Below are positions 6,791-14,146 of a DNA stretch of 28,341 nucleotides, one piece after another. The translations under genes were made by a program, and so were the position numbers. Location: positions 1 through 28,341 of IMG/VR virus record IMGVR_UViG_3300042465_009243, one strand, 5' to 3'. Positions within the stretch are counted from its first letter, which is position 1; every line of letters starts with the position of its first letter. The stretch comes from a virus. The notes beneath the pieces are model-generated. The model ran no database searches and was not told the origin of the DNA. It saw only the letters and a program-made list of their open reading frames with translations.

Positions 6791-8767
6791 GTGCCTGATC
6801 ACAGTTCATACTACCGCGAGTTCCCAGAGACCGCGGTTCCGTCGCTCCTCGCCGAGTTTGAAGCCCGGATGTCGCAGCGCATGCCGCACTACCGAGCGTT
6901 CGACGCTGCGTACGAAAGCAAGTTCTGGCGGCACCGCCGCGGCGAAAAGACGGACGCGCGCTTTGAAGACTCCTCCGAGGACGGGATGACCGTGGTGGAG
7001 GTCAACCGCGCCTACGGCTACATCGAGGGCTACGCCGGCTCGCTGTTCAACGACCGCGTGCGGATCACCGCCAAGGACGACGTGGACGGCCGCGGCGACG
7101 CGTTCAAGTTTCAGACGCTGTGCAACCAGTGGCTGCGCGCGAAGCGCACGTCCCGCCGCGTCCTCCAGGCGATCCGCCTGGCCCTCATGCACGACGGCTC
7201 CGGGCTCAAGCTCGGCACCTTCGACGACCCGCGCCGCAAGGGGATGTCCCGCATCGCCCTCCGCGTGGTGCCGTACTGGGAGCTCGTGACCGACTACAAC
7301 GTGGTCGACTACGGCGACCAGCGCTTCGTCGGGCACCTGTACTGGATGCCGCTTGGCGCCGCGCGAAAGAAGTTCAACCGACCAGACTTGCAGGGCTCTA
7401 CTCGGCCGGACCCGCTCTCGTCCAACAAGAACCTCTCCGCGTCGAAAGGCCTGCGCGCGCGCACCAAGGGCACCGGCGTCGGCTCCGAGACCATCGACGA
7501 CAAGTTCGTCCGCGTCTTCGAGATGTACAACTTCGTGGACGACTACCAGTGGGGGGAGAGCAACCTCGTCACCGGGAAGCCGAACGCGAACTGGGAGCCT
7601 GAGTGCGAGCCGGACGGCGCGCCGAAGCCGCCGATCTCCGGGCGCTACGAGGTCTACCTGCCCGATGCCGCCGACTGCGGCAGCAAGCCGGTCAAGGTGC
7701 TTCCGCTCCCGCACGCCGACGCCGACGGGGTACCGCTGGCGCCCATCATGCCGCTCGTCCTCACCGGATCGCCCAAGCAGCCGCTGCACGGCATCTCGGC
7801 GCTCGAGCGGGTCTACGACCAGATCCGCGAGCTCAACGTGAGCCGCACCTTCAAGTCCAACGCAGTCAAGCGCAACGCGCGTCAACTGTTGGCGATGAAG
7901 GGCACCTTTGGGAAAGAGGCCAAGGAGGCATACCGCCGCGGTCTGGACGGCGCAATCCTGGAACTGGAGAAGGCGTCTGACGGGAGCGTCACGCCTAACA
8001 CGGCGACGGCGCCGCTCAACCTGGGTACGATCCCGGCGGACAACTACCGCTACGACCAGGAGATTGAGAACGACCTGGCCCAGGGCTCAACGCAGGCGCC
8101 GTTTACCCGTGGCGAGGCTACCGGCACGTCGGCCACCGAGGTCAAGGTACTGAACGCCTACTCGCAGACCGAGGTAGGCCACATGGGGTTGTGTCGCGAC
8201 CTCGTGCTGGAGGAGGTCGTGGTCCTGCTCGGGCGCATGTTCATCTCGCAGATCCGTGCCGACGGGAAGCCGATCACGCTCCTCCACCGCCGGAAGACCA
8301 TCACGATCACCGAGGCGGACCTGGACGCAAACTTCGACATCACCGTGGTGCCGGGCGCTACCACGCCGATGGCCGAGGACCGGGAGCGCCAGACGTTCCT
8401 GGCCATCCTGCCGACCATCACCGCGCTCATCGACAAGGTGGTAAAGGGCGACCCGATCTCGGCAATGCTCCTCGACGACATGGTGGAGAAGTACGGGCTT
8501 GACGAGAAGTACCTCTCTGACAACATCATGCGGTTGATGGAGGCGTCGAAGACGAAGGCGCAGGAGTTGCCCAAGATCAAGGCACAGCCTGGTGCCGGGA
8601 GCGCGCTGCCGGGCGCCGGCTCCTCGCCGACCGCCGAGATCCCCGACAACGCGATGGCAATCCCGGAGGACGTGCGCGGCACGCCGCAGCCGCAGCCGGG
8701 ACCCCCCGGCACCAGCATGGGCGGGGGCCTGCCGAACGAGGGCGGCGCCGAGGTCGTGGTGGCGTAG
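6791..8767 (+). CDS. Portal protein
   Basis: 658 residues from the GTG at 6791, chosen for its GAGGT site five bases upstream and because earlier in-frame codons overlap terL. The portal is a dodecameric ring at one capsid vertex through which DNA enters and leaves. Supporting features: an N-terminal VNRAYGYIEGYAGSLFNDR region, a central aromatic domain (VVPYWELVTDYNVVDYGD), the helical stem region (DQIRELNVSRTFKSNAVKRN) and the conserved-looking stretch at about 417-455 with NDLAQGSTQAPFTRGEATG then TATEVK-like residues. The C-terminal 60 residues are Pro/Gly/Ala-rich and probably flexible. Its position after terL and before scaffold and capsid agrees. No HMM search was possible; the call rests on pattern and order. 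Confidence 0.88.
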   Translation: MPDHSSYYREFPETAVPSLLAEFEARMSQRMPHYRAFDAAYESKFWRHRRGEKTDARFEDSSEDGMTVVEVNRAYGYIEGYAGSLFNDRVRITAKDDVDGRGDAFKFQTLCNQWLRAKRTSRRVLQAIRLALMHDGSGLKLGTFDDPRRKGMSRIALRVVPYWELVTDYNVVDYGDQRFVGHLYWMPLGAARKKFNRPDLQGSTRPDPLSSNKNLSASKGLRARTKGTGVGSETIDDKFVRVFEMYNFVDDYQWGESNLVTGKPNANWEPECEPDGAPKPPISGRYEVYLPDAADCGSKPVKVLPLPHADADGVPLAPIMPLVLTGSPKQPLHGISALERVYDQIRELNVSRTFKSNAVKRNARQLLAMKGTFGKEAKEAYRRGLDGAILELEKASDGSVTPNTATAPLNLGTIPADNYRYDQEIENDLAQGSTQAPFTRGEATGTSATEVKVLNAYSQTEVGHMGLCRDLVLEEVVVLLGRMFISQIRADGKPITLLHRRKTITITEADLDANFDITVVPGATTPMAEDRERQTFLAILPTITALIDKVVKGDPISAMLLDDMVEKYGLDEKYLSDNIMRLMEASKTKAQELPKIKAQPGAGSALPGAGSSPTAEIPDNAMAIPEDVRGTPQPQPGPPGTSMGGGLPNEGGAEVVVA

Positions 8768-8809
8768 CAGGTGCAGGTGTGCTACCACGAGGACGTCGGA
8801 GTGCTCACG

Positions 8810-9253
8810 ATGTTCTCGCCGGACCAGCTCGACCGCGACTTCACCTACTGGCCGCCAACCGAGGCGACCGCGCCACGGTACGCCGCGATCCGAGAGGCGG
8901 AGCAGGCGCTGCACGCGCTGTTCGCCATGTTGCGCGCGCGCGGAGAGAGGTGGGTGGCCGAGTTTTCCATCCAGCGCGAACACCCGGGCGGCCGCCTCAC
9001 CGTCGCTGACTGCGAGGAGGTAAACGCGCGGACGCGCGCCTTCGCCGAGGTGCTTGACGCCCAGGCCCCCGACGGAGCCGACAAGGCCGCGGCTTACCGC
9101 TGCATCCGGCTTGCTCGCAACGCCGCCAACGAGTTCATCATGGCCTGCGTCACCTACCAGAGCCCCTGCGCCGACGTGCTCCGCATCGCCGCGGACGAGA
9201 TCGTCAAGGCGCGTTGGCAGGCGTGCAGCGCTGTCGCCCTCGACGGGAAGTAG
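8810..9253 (+). CDS. Acb2/Tad1-hairpin-like protein, possible cyclic-nucleotide sponge
   Basis: 147 residues from the ATG at 8810, which has GGAG eight bases upstream and gives an N-terminus like this family; an in-frame GTG at 8771 would add 13 residues. Residues 11-28 (FTYWPP then RYAAIR) resemble the FxYHPP...RYxxIR opening of phage Acb2 proteins, with Trp14 where His is usual. Residues 83-110 (DAQAPDGADKAAA then IRLARNAANEFIM) resemble the loop and second helix of the Acb2/Tad1 hairpin. Between them lie about 50 extra residues, including a second helix candidate at 69-84. Acb2 and Tad1 sequester the signalling nucleotides of CBASS and Thoeris defence. The gene sits in an accessory position between portal and HNH endonuclease. 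Family membership is a judgement from motif memory, not a search. Confidence 0.6.
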   Translation: MFSPDQLDRDFTYWPPTEATAPRYAAIREAEQALHALFAMLRARGERWVAEFSIQREHPGGRLTVADCEEVNARTRAFAEVLDAQAPDGADKAAAYRCIRLARNAANEFIMACVTYQSPCADVLRIAADEIVKARWQACSAVALDGK

Positions 9254-9257
9254 GCAG

Positions 9258-9749
9258 GTGGCGCGTCGCCTTCGAGACGACCGGCCCCTGGCGGAGCGGT
9301 TCTGGGACTACGTCGACAAGGGCGAAGGCGCCGACGCGTGCTGGGAGTGGGCAAAGGCCATCATGCGAACGGGGTATGGCTGCGTCCGCTCCAAGAACGT
9401 CACGCTCGCTTGCCACCGGGTCGCCTGGGAGTTGACGAACGGGGTCATCACCGACCCCGACGTGTGCGTCCTGCACCGCTGCGACAACAGGAAGTGCGTT
9501 CGTCCCGACCACCTGTTCATCGGCACGCGAGCCGACAACGTGCGGGACATGCACGAGAAGGGGCGCGGTGCTGGGCAGTTTGCCCGCGGAGACGCTCACC
9601 CGCGCAGCAAGGTCACGACGGGCCAGGTGCTACAGATCCGTGCGCGCCGGGAGGCGGGCGAGACCATGCCCGCCATCGCAAAGGACTACGGGATCTCGCC
9701 GGAGAACGTCTCCGGCATCACGAACGGCCACCACTGGACACACGTGTAA
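9258..9749 (+). CDS. HNH endonuclease with C-terminal helix-turn-helix
   Basis: 163 residues from GTG at 9258, four bases after the previous stop. The core is the HNH type common in phage homing enzymes: ACHRVAWELTNG (His53), VLHRCDNRKCVRPDHLFIGT with His73, Cys75, Cys80 and His85, then ADNVRDMHEKGR. The two Cys residues probably bind a structural metal. Residues about 117-160 form a helix-turn-helix (VLQIRARREAGETMPAIAKDYG then SPENVSGI), a usual DNA-recognition partner. All catalytic residues seem present. Being free-standing between portal and zinc-ribbon genes suggests a homing endonuclease rather than a packaging nuclease. Its stop overlaps the next ATG (TAATG). Confidence 0.92.
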   Translation: MARRLRDDRPLAERFWDYVDKGEGADACWEWAKAIMRTGYGCVRSKNVTLACHRVAWELTNGVITDPDVCVLHRCDNRKCVRPDHLFIGTRADNVRDMHEKGRGAGQFARGDAHPRSKVTTGQVLQIRARREAGETMPAIAKDYGISPENVSGITNGHHWTHV

Positions 9750-10441
9750 TGCCGATCTTCGCCTACAAATGCCCGGTTGACCAGCACGTCACGGACCACC
9801 TTCACCGCGTCAGCAGCGGCGAACGTCCCCCGACGGTTCCGTGCAAGACGTGCGGGGCGGATGCCCAGTTCACGCTCGGTGCACCCGCGCCGACGATGGG
9901 CGGCACCATGGCGCAGAAGCCGTCGGCGGAGCCGTTCATCGTCAACGTAAGGGGTGCCACGCACGACATCCGCTGCCCGGACATCGAGTGCACGGCGTGC
10001 AAGCATCGCTACTTCGAGGCGCTTCTGGCCGACGAGGCTGCGCCGCCTTGCCCAAGGTGCGGGGAGCCGGGCCGCGAGATGCTTGGCATCGCTGGCACGG
10101 AGGCGCCTGGCTCCTGGCCTCGCTACGACAAGGGCCTGGGCCTTGTGCTCACCAGCGCCGCGCACCGCCGGCAGGTGTGCAAAGAGCGGGGCCTGATCGC
10201 GATCGATGGCGACTGGGACGAAGACCGCCTCATGTCCGCGATCGAGGCCGACGTAGCGAAGGATGAGGCGACGGCCGCCGAATACTACGACCGCATCGAG
10301 CACGCTCCCGAGTACCGCGAGTATCGCGAGGCCCGCGACAAGGGCGTCTACGACTCGGTGCTCAAGAAGGAGCCGCCCAAGGCGTTCCAGGTGAAGACCA
10401 AGGCGCAGAAGCCGAACCGGCTCCGCGGCGTGAAGGTATGA
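9749..10441 (+). CDS. Zinc-ribbon protein, FmdB-like N-terminus
   Basis: 230 residues from the ATG at 9749, which overlaps the HNH stop by one base. The opening MPIFAYKCPVDQH and then CKTCG at 32-36 recall FmdB-type zinc ribbons, though the first knuckle is C-x4-H-like rather than CxxC. A second ribbon is clear: CTAC at 81-84 with CPRC at 101-104. A segment near 130-155 (GLGLVLTSAAHRRQVCKE, then GLIAIDGD) and a charged helical tail follow. Proteins of this type are common beside phage portal genes, but their role is not established; a structural or DNA-contacting role in head assembly is an inference. Confidence 0.82.
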   Translation: MPIFAYKCPVDQHVTDHLHRVSSGERPPTVPCKTCGADAQFTLGAPAPTMGGTMAQKPSAEPFIVNVRGATHDIRCPDIECTACKHRYFEALLADEAAPPCPRCGEPGREMLGIAGTEAPGSWPRYDKGLGLVLTSAAHRRQVCKERGLIAIDGDWDEDRLMSAIEADVAKDEATAAEYYDRIEHAPEYREYREARDKGVYDSVLKKEPPKAFQVKTKAQKPNRLRGVKV

Positions 10442-10463
10442 CGCGTCCCGGTGCGGGCACGCG
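10442..10463 (+). terminator. Strong intergenic hairpin after the zinc-ribbon gene
   Basis: CGCGTCCCG, loop GTG, CGGG-C-ACGCG: nine base pairs with one bulged C, starting one base after the TGA. No T-run follows, so it is either a weak or Rho-assisted terminator or an RNA-stabilising end. A -10-like box follows four bases later. Confidence 0.45.
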
Positions 10464-10466
10464 GAG

Positions 10467-10472
10467 TATGAT
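10467..10472 (+). promoter_or_regulatory. -10-like box (TATGAT) upstream of the 10494 gene
   Basis: GCGGAGTATGAT ends 21 bases before the GTG at 10494, in the 52-base gap after the hairpin. TATGAT is one base from the consensus TATAAT; no good -35 is seen. AGGAG at 10484-10488 is the ribosome binding site. Confidence 0.45.
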
Positions 10473-10493
10473 GGCGAGCACCCAGGAGCGCGC

Positions 10494-11210
10494 GTGAACA
10501 TCAAGGAAATGAAGGCGAAGGACAAGGCCGACGAGAAGGGCAAGGCCCCGCCGTTCGGCAAGAAGGCCGACGACGAGAAGAAGGCCGAGGCCTCCGGTCC
10601 GCCCGCCAAGGAGTCGCCGAAGCCGAAGGGCAAGACCCCGCACATGAAGGGCTCCTCGCCCATGGCCGAAGACGAGTACGAGCGCATGGAGGCCGAGGAG
10701 GGCGTTACCGAAACGGACGAGGCGCTCGGCGACTCCGAGCTCATGTCCGCCGGCGCGACCGCGCCGCAACCCACCACGCCGATCCCCATGACCGACGTCA
10801 AGGCGTGGACTGACGCGGTCAACGAGGCCGTCGGCGTGCTGGCCAACGGGCAGGTACCGCCGGTCACCGCCGAGCTCCCCGAGCAGGCGAGCGAGTGGAA
10901 CAAGCCGCTCCCCGCCAACGTCTTCGGACTCACCGTGATCCTCATGGCGGCCGTCGCCCAGCAGGACCCGGGCGGCCAGTTCGCCAGCCTCACCTTCGAC
11001 CCCGTGGCACTCGGCTCGAGCCCCGAGGGCGTGAAGGAGATGACGGACAAGCTCCGCATGATGGCGAGCGACCCGGCCCTCAAGGAGGCGCTCGGCAAGC
11101 CCGTCGGCGAGGTCGACCCGTCGATGGTTTCCGGGGGCGCCCCCTCCGGCGCGCCCATGCCCCCCCAGCCGCCCATGCCGGGCGGCGACAACTACCAGCC
11201 CATGGTGTAG
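10494..11210 (+). CDS. Probable head-assembly protein, charged N-terminus
   Basis: 238 residues from GTG at 10494, with AGGAG six bases upstream. The first 70 residues are almost entirely Lys, Glu, Asp, Ala and Pro (KEMKAKDKADEKGKAPP) and are surely disordered. Residues about 100-200 look folded and mostly helical (VKAWTDAVNEAVGVLANG, FGLTVILMAAVAQQD, VKEMTDKLRMMASDPALKEA). The end is Pro/Gly/Met-rich. It lies between portal-associated genes and the scaffold. A scaffold partner or minor capsid protein is plausible from position; I recognise no family. Confidence 0.8.
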   Translation: MNIKEMKAKDKADEKGKAPPFGKKADDEKKAEASGPPAKESPKPKGKTPHMKGSSPMAEDEYERMEAEEGVTETDEALGDSELMSAGATAPQPTTPIPMTDVKAWTDAVNEAVGVLANGQVPPVTAELPEQASEWNKPLPANVFGLTVILMAAVAQQDPGGQFASLTFDPVALGSSPEGVKEMTDKLRMMASDPALKEALGKPVGEVDPSMVSGGAPSGAPMPPQPPMPGGDNYQPMV

Positions 11211-11213
11211 CCG

Positions 11214-12305
11214 ATGGCCTCTCTCCGCGACTTCAAGCCTCCCTCCGACGAACCGCAGATCATTGTCGTCGCCCCGGCCGAGCCGGCGGCGGAGGCGCCC
11301 GTCGTTGAGGTCGCCGTCGTGGAGGTGGACGAGCCTGCACTGGAGGGGGAGGATCCGGCCGCGGCAGCGGATGTCGAGGATCCACTCACCGCGGCGGGCG
11401 ACTTCCGGGTGACGCCGGAAGAACTCGCGGCGATGCCGGAGCCTGCGCGCAAGCAGGCCAAGGCGCTCCAGGCCGACTACACGCGCAAGACCCAGGCGCT
11501 GGCCGAGGAGCGCAGGGCGCTGTCCGAACGCGAGAAGAAACGCAGCATAGCCCCAGGGCCGATGGCTGGTGGGGATGATGCGGGGCGCACGCTGGCGCAC
11601 GCGGTGTCGGCGACGGGTCATGCGCCGCTGCGTGTGCTGCTCGGAGAGAGCGAAGATTGGGAAGCCCACTTGCCCATGCCGGAAAGGTTGGCGATCGACG
11701 ATCTCTCCGACGACGACCTCTACGACCCGGCGAAGCTGCGCGCCGCAGTGAGCAAATCGATCGAGGAGGGTACGCGCGCTCGGACGAGCGCCGCGGTCAG
11801 GGCGCTCATCGACCCGTACCGGCAAGAGCAGGCACGCGTCGCGCAGGATGTGCGCATCTCCGAGTTCGTTCAAAAACACCCCGGCATGGAGGTGCCTGCG
11901 ACGCGGAAGGCGATCTACGTGGTTGCCGACCGCCTGGGGTTGAAGGGAGCGGATGGCCTCTCAAGCGCCTACAGGGTCTGGGTGGCCGAGGGCGGCAAGC
12001 CGGGCACGAAGGCGGCGCTCCCCGCGCGCGCTGCGTCAGTCCCCGCCACGTCACCTGGCACGGCGCAGCCCTCGTTGGAAACCCAGGTGGCGGTGCTCAC
12101 CCGGAAGTTGGCACGGGCGCCAGCCGACGCCGCGCGTGCGCTGGCCGCCGAGCACGTCGGCAAGTCCGGTCTCGCCGCGGGCGATCAGGAGCCGGTGATG
12201 CCTGCCGACCTCTCGCCCGAGGCGCGCCAGAGGTGGATCGCAGCGCACCCCAAGGCGGCTGCGGACATGCGGCGCCAGGGCCTCAAGGGGCTTCGCGCGC
12301 TGTAG
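11214..12305 (+). CDS. Capsid scaffolding protein
   Basis: 363 residues, ATG at 11214 three bases after the previous stop. The first 55 residues are acidic and rich in Val, Ala, Pro and Glu. A central segment near 65-105 (PEELAAMPEPARKQAKALQ, then ADYTRKTQALAEERRAL) is the coiled-coil pattern seen in many phage scaffolds. A helical middle follows (DLYDPAKLRAAVSKSIEEG, then a segment around 190-225). The C-terminus is basic and helical (ADMRRQGLKGLRAL), like scaffold tails that bind the coat. It lies directly upstream of the major capsid gene, the usual scaffold position. No protease domain is seen. Confidence 0.8.
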   Translation: MASLRDFKPPSDEPQIIVVAPAEPAAEAPVVEVAVVEVDEPALEGEDPAAAADVEDPLTAAGDFRVTPEELAAMPEPARKQAKALQADYTRKTQALAEERRALSEREKKRSIAPGPMAGGDDAGRTLAHAVSATGHAPLRVLLGESEDWEAHLPMPERLAIDDLSDDDLYDPAKLRAAVSKSIEEGTRARTSAAVRALIDPYRQEQARVAQDVRISEFVQKHPGMEVPATRKAIYVVADRLGLKGADGLSSAYRVWVAEGGKPGTKAALPARAASVPATSPGTAQPSLETQVAVLTRKLARAPADAARALAAEHVGKSGLAAGDQEPVMPADLSPEARQRWIAAHPKAAADMRRQGLKGLRAL

Positions 12306-12308
12306 GCC

Positions 12309-12337
12309 TTGACAAACGCGGACGGCCTTCGTACAGT
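12309..12337 (+). promoter_or_regulatory. Sigma70-type promoter of the major capsid gene
   Basis: TTGACA at 12309-12314, exactly 17 bases, then TACAGT at 12332-12337, starting right after the scaffold stop. This is the best classical promoter in the window. Transcription would start near 12344, giving a leader of about 120 bases before the capsid ATG. High capsid output separate from the scaffold transcript is the likely purpose. Confidence 0.75.
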
Positions 12338-12378
12338 CCGCATGCAGACATTGCCAGCGCGACAATCCTTTGGAACCG

Positions 12379-12419
12379 CGCATGGAAGTCCCGTCCTCTC
12401 ACGAGAGGGACTCCATGCG
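12379..12419 (+). promoter_or_regulatory. Large hairpin in the capsid mRNA leader
   Basis: CGCATGG (12379-12385) pairs with CCATGCG (12413-12419), and AGTCCC (12387-12392) with GGGACT (12407-12412), leaving A12386 bulged: thirteen base pairs. The loop can fold further through CCTCT/AGAGG. It lies in non-coding sequence between promoter and start. It may stabilise the transcript 5' end or regulate translation. Confidence 0.6.
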
Positions 12420-12442
12420 TGTGTTGAGCACAGGTGGGGTTC

Positions 12443-12458
12443 CTCCAGCACTCTGGAG
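12443..12458 (+). promoter_or_regulatory. Hairpin covering the capsid ribosome binding site
   Basis: CTCCAG (12443-12448), loop CACT, CTGGAG (12453-12458). The right arm is the likely ribosome binding site, eight bases before the ATG at 12467. A similar CTGGAG precedes the next gene at 13589 without this hairpin, so capsid translation may need the hairpin opened. Confidence 0.5.
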
Positions 12459-12466
12459 CCGCCGCC

Positions 12467-13522
12467 ATGTCCGTCACGCTGAACATCACCGATCAGGAGC
12501 TCGCGACCAACGCCCTCACCTACCTCAAGGAGGCGAGCGACGCGACCACCAAGAAGACCGCCCTGCTCAACGCGTACGAGAGCAAGTACGGCGCTGGAAA
12601 CCCGTCCGAGGACGGCGGCGACGTCATCATCAAGCCGGTGATCGTCGGCGAGCACTCCTCCATCACCCAGCACTCCACCGGCTTCGAGCCGATCAACATG
12701 GACGTGGCGGACGTGGCGGTCGCCGCGACCTACTACTGGGGCTACTGGACGATGCCCATCGCCATCTCCGGGTTCCAGCAGAAGAAGAACTCGGGCAAGG
12801 CCAAGATCCTCGACCAGGTCAAGGTCATCTCCAAGGCGGTCATGTCCGCGTTCATGCGAAACATGAACCGGCAGATCCTCAAGGGCGACGTGGCCGCGCT
12901 GTCGAACATGTCCTCGCTCAACGGCGTCGACTACAACACCGGCTTCCTCGAAGAGGGCGCCGCGGGTTCCGGACAGACCAATACCGTCGGCAACCTGTCG
13001 AAGACGACCTACGCCTCCATCACCGGCTGGAACAACCAGTCCGCGGACGTGGCCGGCAACTACAACGCCAACGGCTACAGCGCGCTCGACACGATCAACA
13101 TCGACACCCAGGCCATCTCGCAGTCCAGCGGGTACGCGGCCCGCGTCGGCATCTGCTCCAAGTCCTTCATCAAGAACACCAAGCGCGCGCTCCACGCGAA
13201 CGAGCGCTACATGAAGGAAGAGACGATCGACGGCGGCCGCATGCGCGTCACCTGGGACGGCATGCCGCTCGAGTTCGACCCCTTCATGCCCAACGACGGG
13301 CCCTTCACGGGCGTGGCCGGCGCCAACGACGAGATCAGCCTCTACGCCCTCGACCTCGAAGGCATCTACCCGATCTGGCACAACGACGGGTACTTCGAGC
13401 TCTCCGACTTCATGCAGCAGAGCGGGTCCGACGTCAAGGCGGCCTTCGTCACCTGCATGGCGCAGCTCATCGGCGAGTTGCTCGGCTCCTCGGGCGTGAT
13501 CATCGGCGGCGACACCTTCTAA
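12467..13522 (+). CDS. Major capsid protein, probably HK97-fold
   Basis: 351 residues from ATG 12467, preferred over an in-frame GTG at 12434 because CTGGAG lies at the right distance and the GTG lies just before the hairpin. Hundreds of copies would build the icosahedral head. The N-terminal helix (DQELATNALTYLKEASDAT) is followed by a beta-rich body with IIKPVIVGEHSSIT, a long spine-like helix around 110-145 (KAKILDQVKVISKAVMSAFM) and a C-terminal region with PIWHNDGYFELSDF. Length, position after the scaffold and composition fit a capsid protein. No N-terminal cleaved delta domain or head protease gene is seen, consistent with a separate scaffold. Confidence 0.88.
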   Translation: MSVTLNITDQELATNALTYLKEASDATTKKTALLNAYESKYGAGNPSEDGGDVIIKPVIVGEHSSITQHSTGFEPINMDVADVAVAATYYWGYWTMPIAISGFQQKKNSGKAKILDQVKVISKAVMSAFMRNMNRQILKGDVAALSNMSSLNGVDYNTGFLEEGAAGSGQTNTVGNLSKTTYASITGWNNQSADVAGNYNANGYSALDTINIDTQAISQSSGYAARVGICSKSFIKNTKRALHANERYMKEETIDGGRMRVTWDGMPLEFDPFMPNDGPFTGVAGANDEISLYALDLEGIYPIWHNDGYFELSDFMQQSGSDVKAAFVTCMAQLIGELLGSSGVIIGGDTF

Positions 13523-13528
13523 GCGGCG

Positions 13529-13556
13529 GCCGGGGCCCCCTCACCGGGGCCTCGGC
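13529..13556 (+). terminator. Strong hairpin after the capsid gene
   Basis: GCCGGGGCCCC (13529-13539), loop CTCACC, GGGGCCTCGGC (13546-13556): eleven base pairs with one G-U pair, six bases after the TAA. No T-run follows. It may partly end the capsid transcript or protect its 3' end. Confidence 0.55.
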
Positions 13557-13588
13557 GGCTCGCTTCACCCCTCTATTCTGGAGTTCCC

Positions 13589-14062
13589 ATGGGCGATCGT
13601 TCCACCCTCCCCCGCAACATCTCGCAGCAGGTCACGCTCGACGTGGGCAGCCTGGCGCCCCAGCGCACCTCGCGCTTCTACTTCGCAGCCGCCGCAGCGG
13701 CTGGCGACCTCTGCGTGCTCGATCTGGCCACCACCGTGGACAGTGACGGCAAGACCATCGGCCTCGGCTCCGCGGCCAAGACCTCGCCGGCAGGAACCGA
13801 CGACGCGCCCATGGTGGTCGGCGTCACGCCCACGGCTATCCTCGCCGAGGGCTGGGCCGACATCGTGAACTACGGCGTCGTGCGCGTGAAGGGCAACGCC
13901 AACCTGGACGCGGGCGACCCCGTCTGCGGCGACACGGCGGTAGCCGGGCAGGTGCGCGAGTACGTCGAGGGCACCGACGGCAACCGCGTTGGCTTCGCAC
14001 TCGAGGCCGACGGTGCCATCACCGCGGGCTTCGCGCGCATCTTCGTGCAGTTGGGCGGGTAG
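13589..14062 (+). CDS. Small capsid-accessory protein, candidate decoration protein
   Basis: 157 residues, ATG at 13589 with CTGGAG five bases upstream. The sequence is beta-rich and almost free of Lys in its first half (QQVTLDVGSLAPQRTSRFYF, AAAAGDLCVLDLATT). It then shows VVGVTPTAILAEGWADIVNYG and VKGNANLDAGDPVCGDTA, patterns typical of small phage capsid-stabilising proteins that handle a value like a beta barrel. Its position directly after the major capsid gene, with its own terminator, supports a decoration or head-completion role. Family not recognised with certainty. Confidence 0.75.
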   Translation: MGDRSTLPRNISQQVTLDVGSLAPQRTSRFYFAAAAAAGDLCVLDLATTVDSDGKTIGLGSAAKTSPAGTDDAPMVVGVTPTAILAEGWADIVNYGVVRVKGNANLDAGDPVCGDTAVAGQVREYVEGTDGNRVGFALEADGAITAGFARIFVQLGG

Positions 14063-14082
14063 TCCCCACCCTCTGGCGGCCC

Positions 14083-14112
14083 AAGGCCATCCGGCATCGT
14101 CGGGTGGCCTTT
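14083..14112 (+). terminator. Rho-independent-type terminator
   Basis: AAGGCCATCC (14083-14092) pairs with GGGTGGCCTT (14102-14111), ten base pairs with one G-U, and is followed by TCCGCTTTC. It lies between the accessory capsid gene and the next promoter box. It is the most terminator-like hairpin in the window, though the T-run is short and broken. Confidence 0.65.
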
Positions 14113-14124
14113 CCGCTTTCGGGG

Positions 14125-14130
14125 TACACT
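14125..14130 (+). promoter_or_regulatory. -10-like box (TACACT) upstream of the adaptor gene
   Basis: TTTCGGGGTACACT ends 16 bases before the GTG at 14147 and 12 bases after the terminator stem. CGGGGTACACT is identical to the box at 4601-4611. The leader would be about 10 bases and begin at the GGGAGG ribosome binding site. Confidence 0.55.
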
Positions 14131-14146
14131 CCTCTGGGAGGTAATC

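Noticed and set aside
8771-8809. Upstream GTG start of the Acb2-like gene
   Set aside because: The ATG at 8810 has GGAG at good spacing and gives the expected family-type N-terminus; the longer form cannot be excluded.
10362-11879. Minus-strand open frame of 505 codons (and similar ones at 9686-11191 and 25628-27097)
   Set aside because: Opposite well-supported genes with consistent + strand coding and ribosome binding sites; composition is that of an antisense shadow.
12434-12466. Upstream GTG start of the capsid gene
   Set aside because: No ribosome binding site in range, and it would add 11 residues encoded by the hairpin over the real site.
12342-12482. 46-codon upstream frame in the capsid leader
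   Set aside because: Its ATG lies at or before the expected transcript start, it has no ribosome binding site, and it overlaps the capsid start in another frame.
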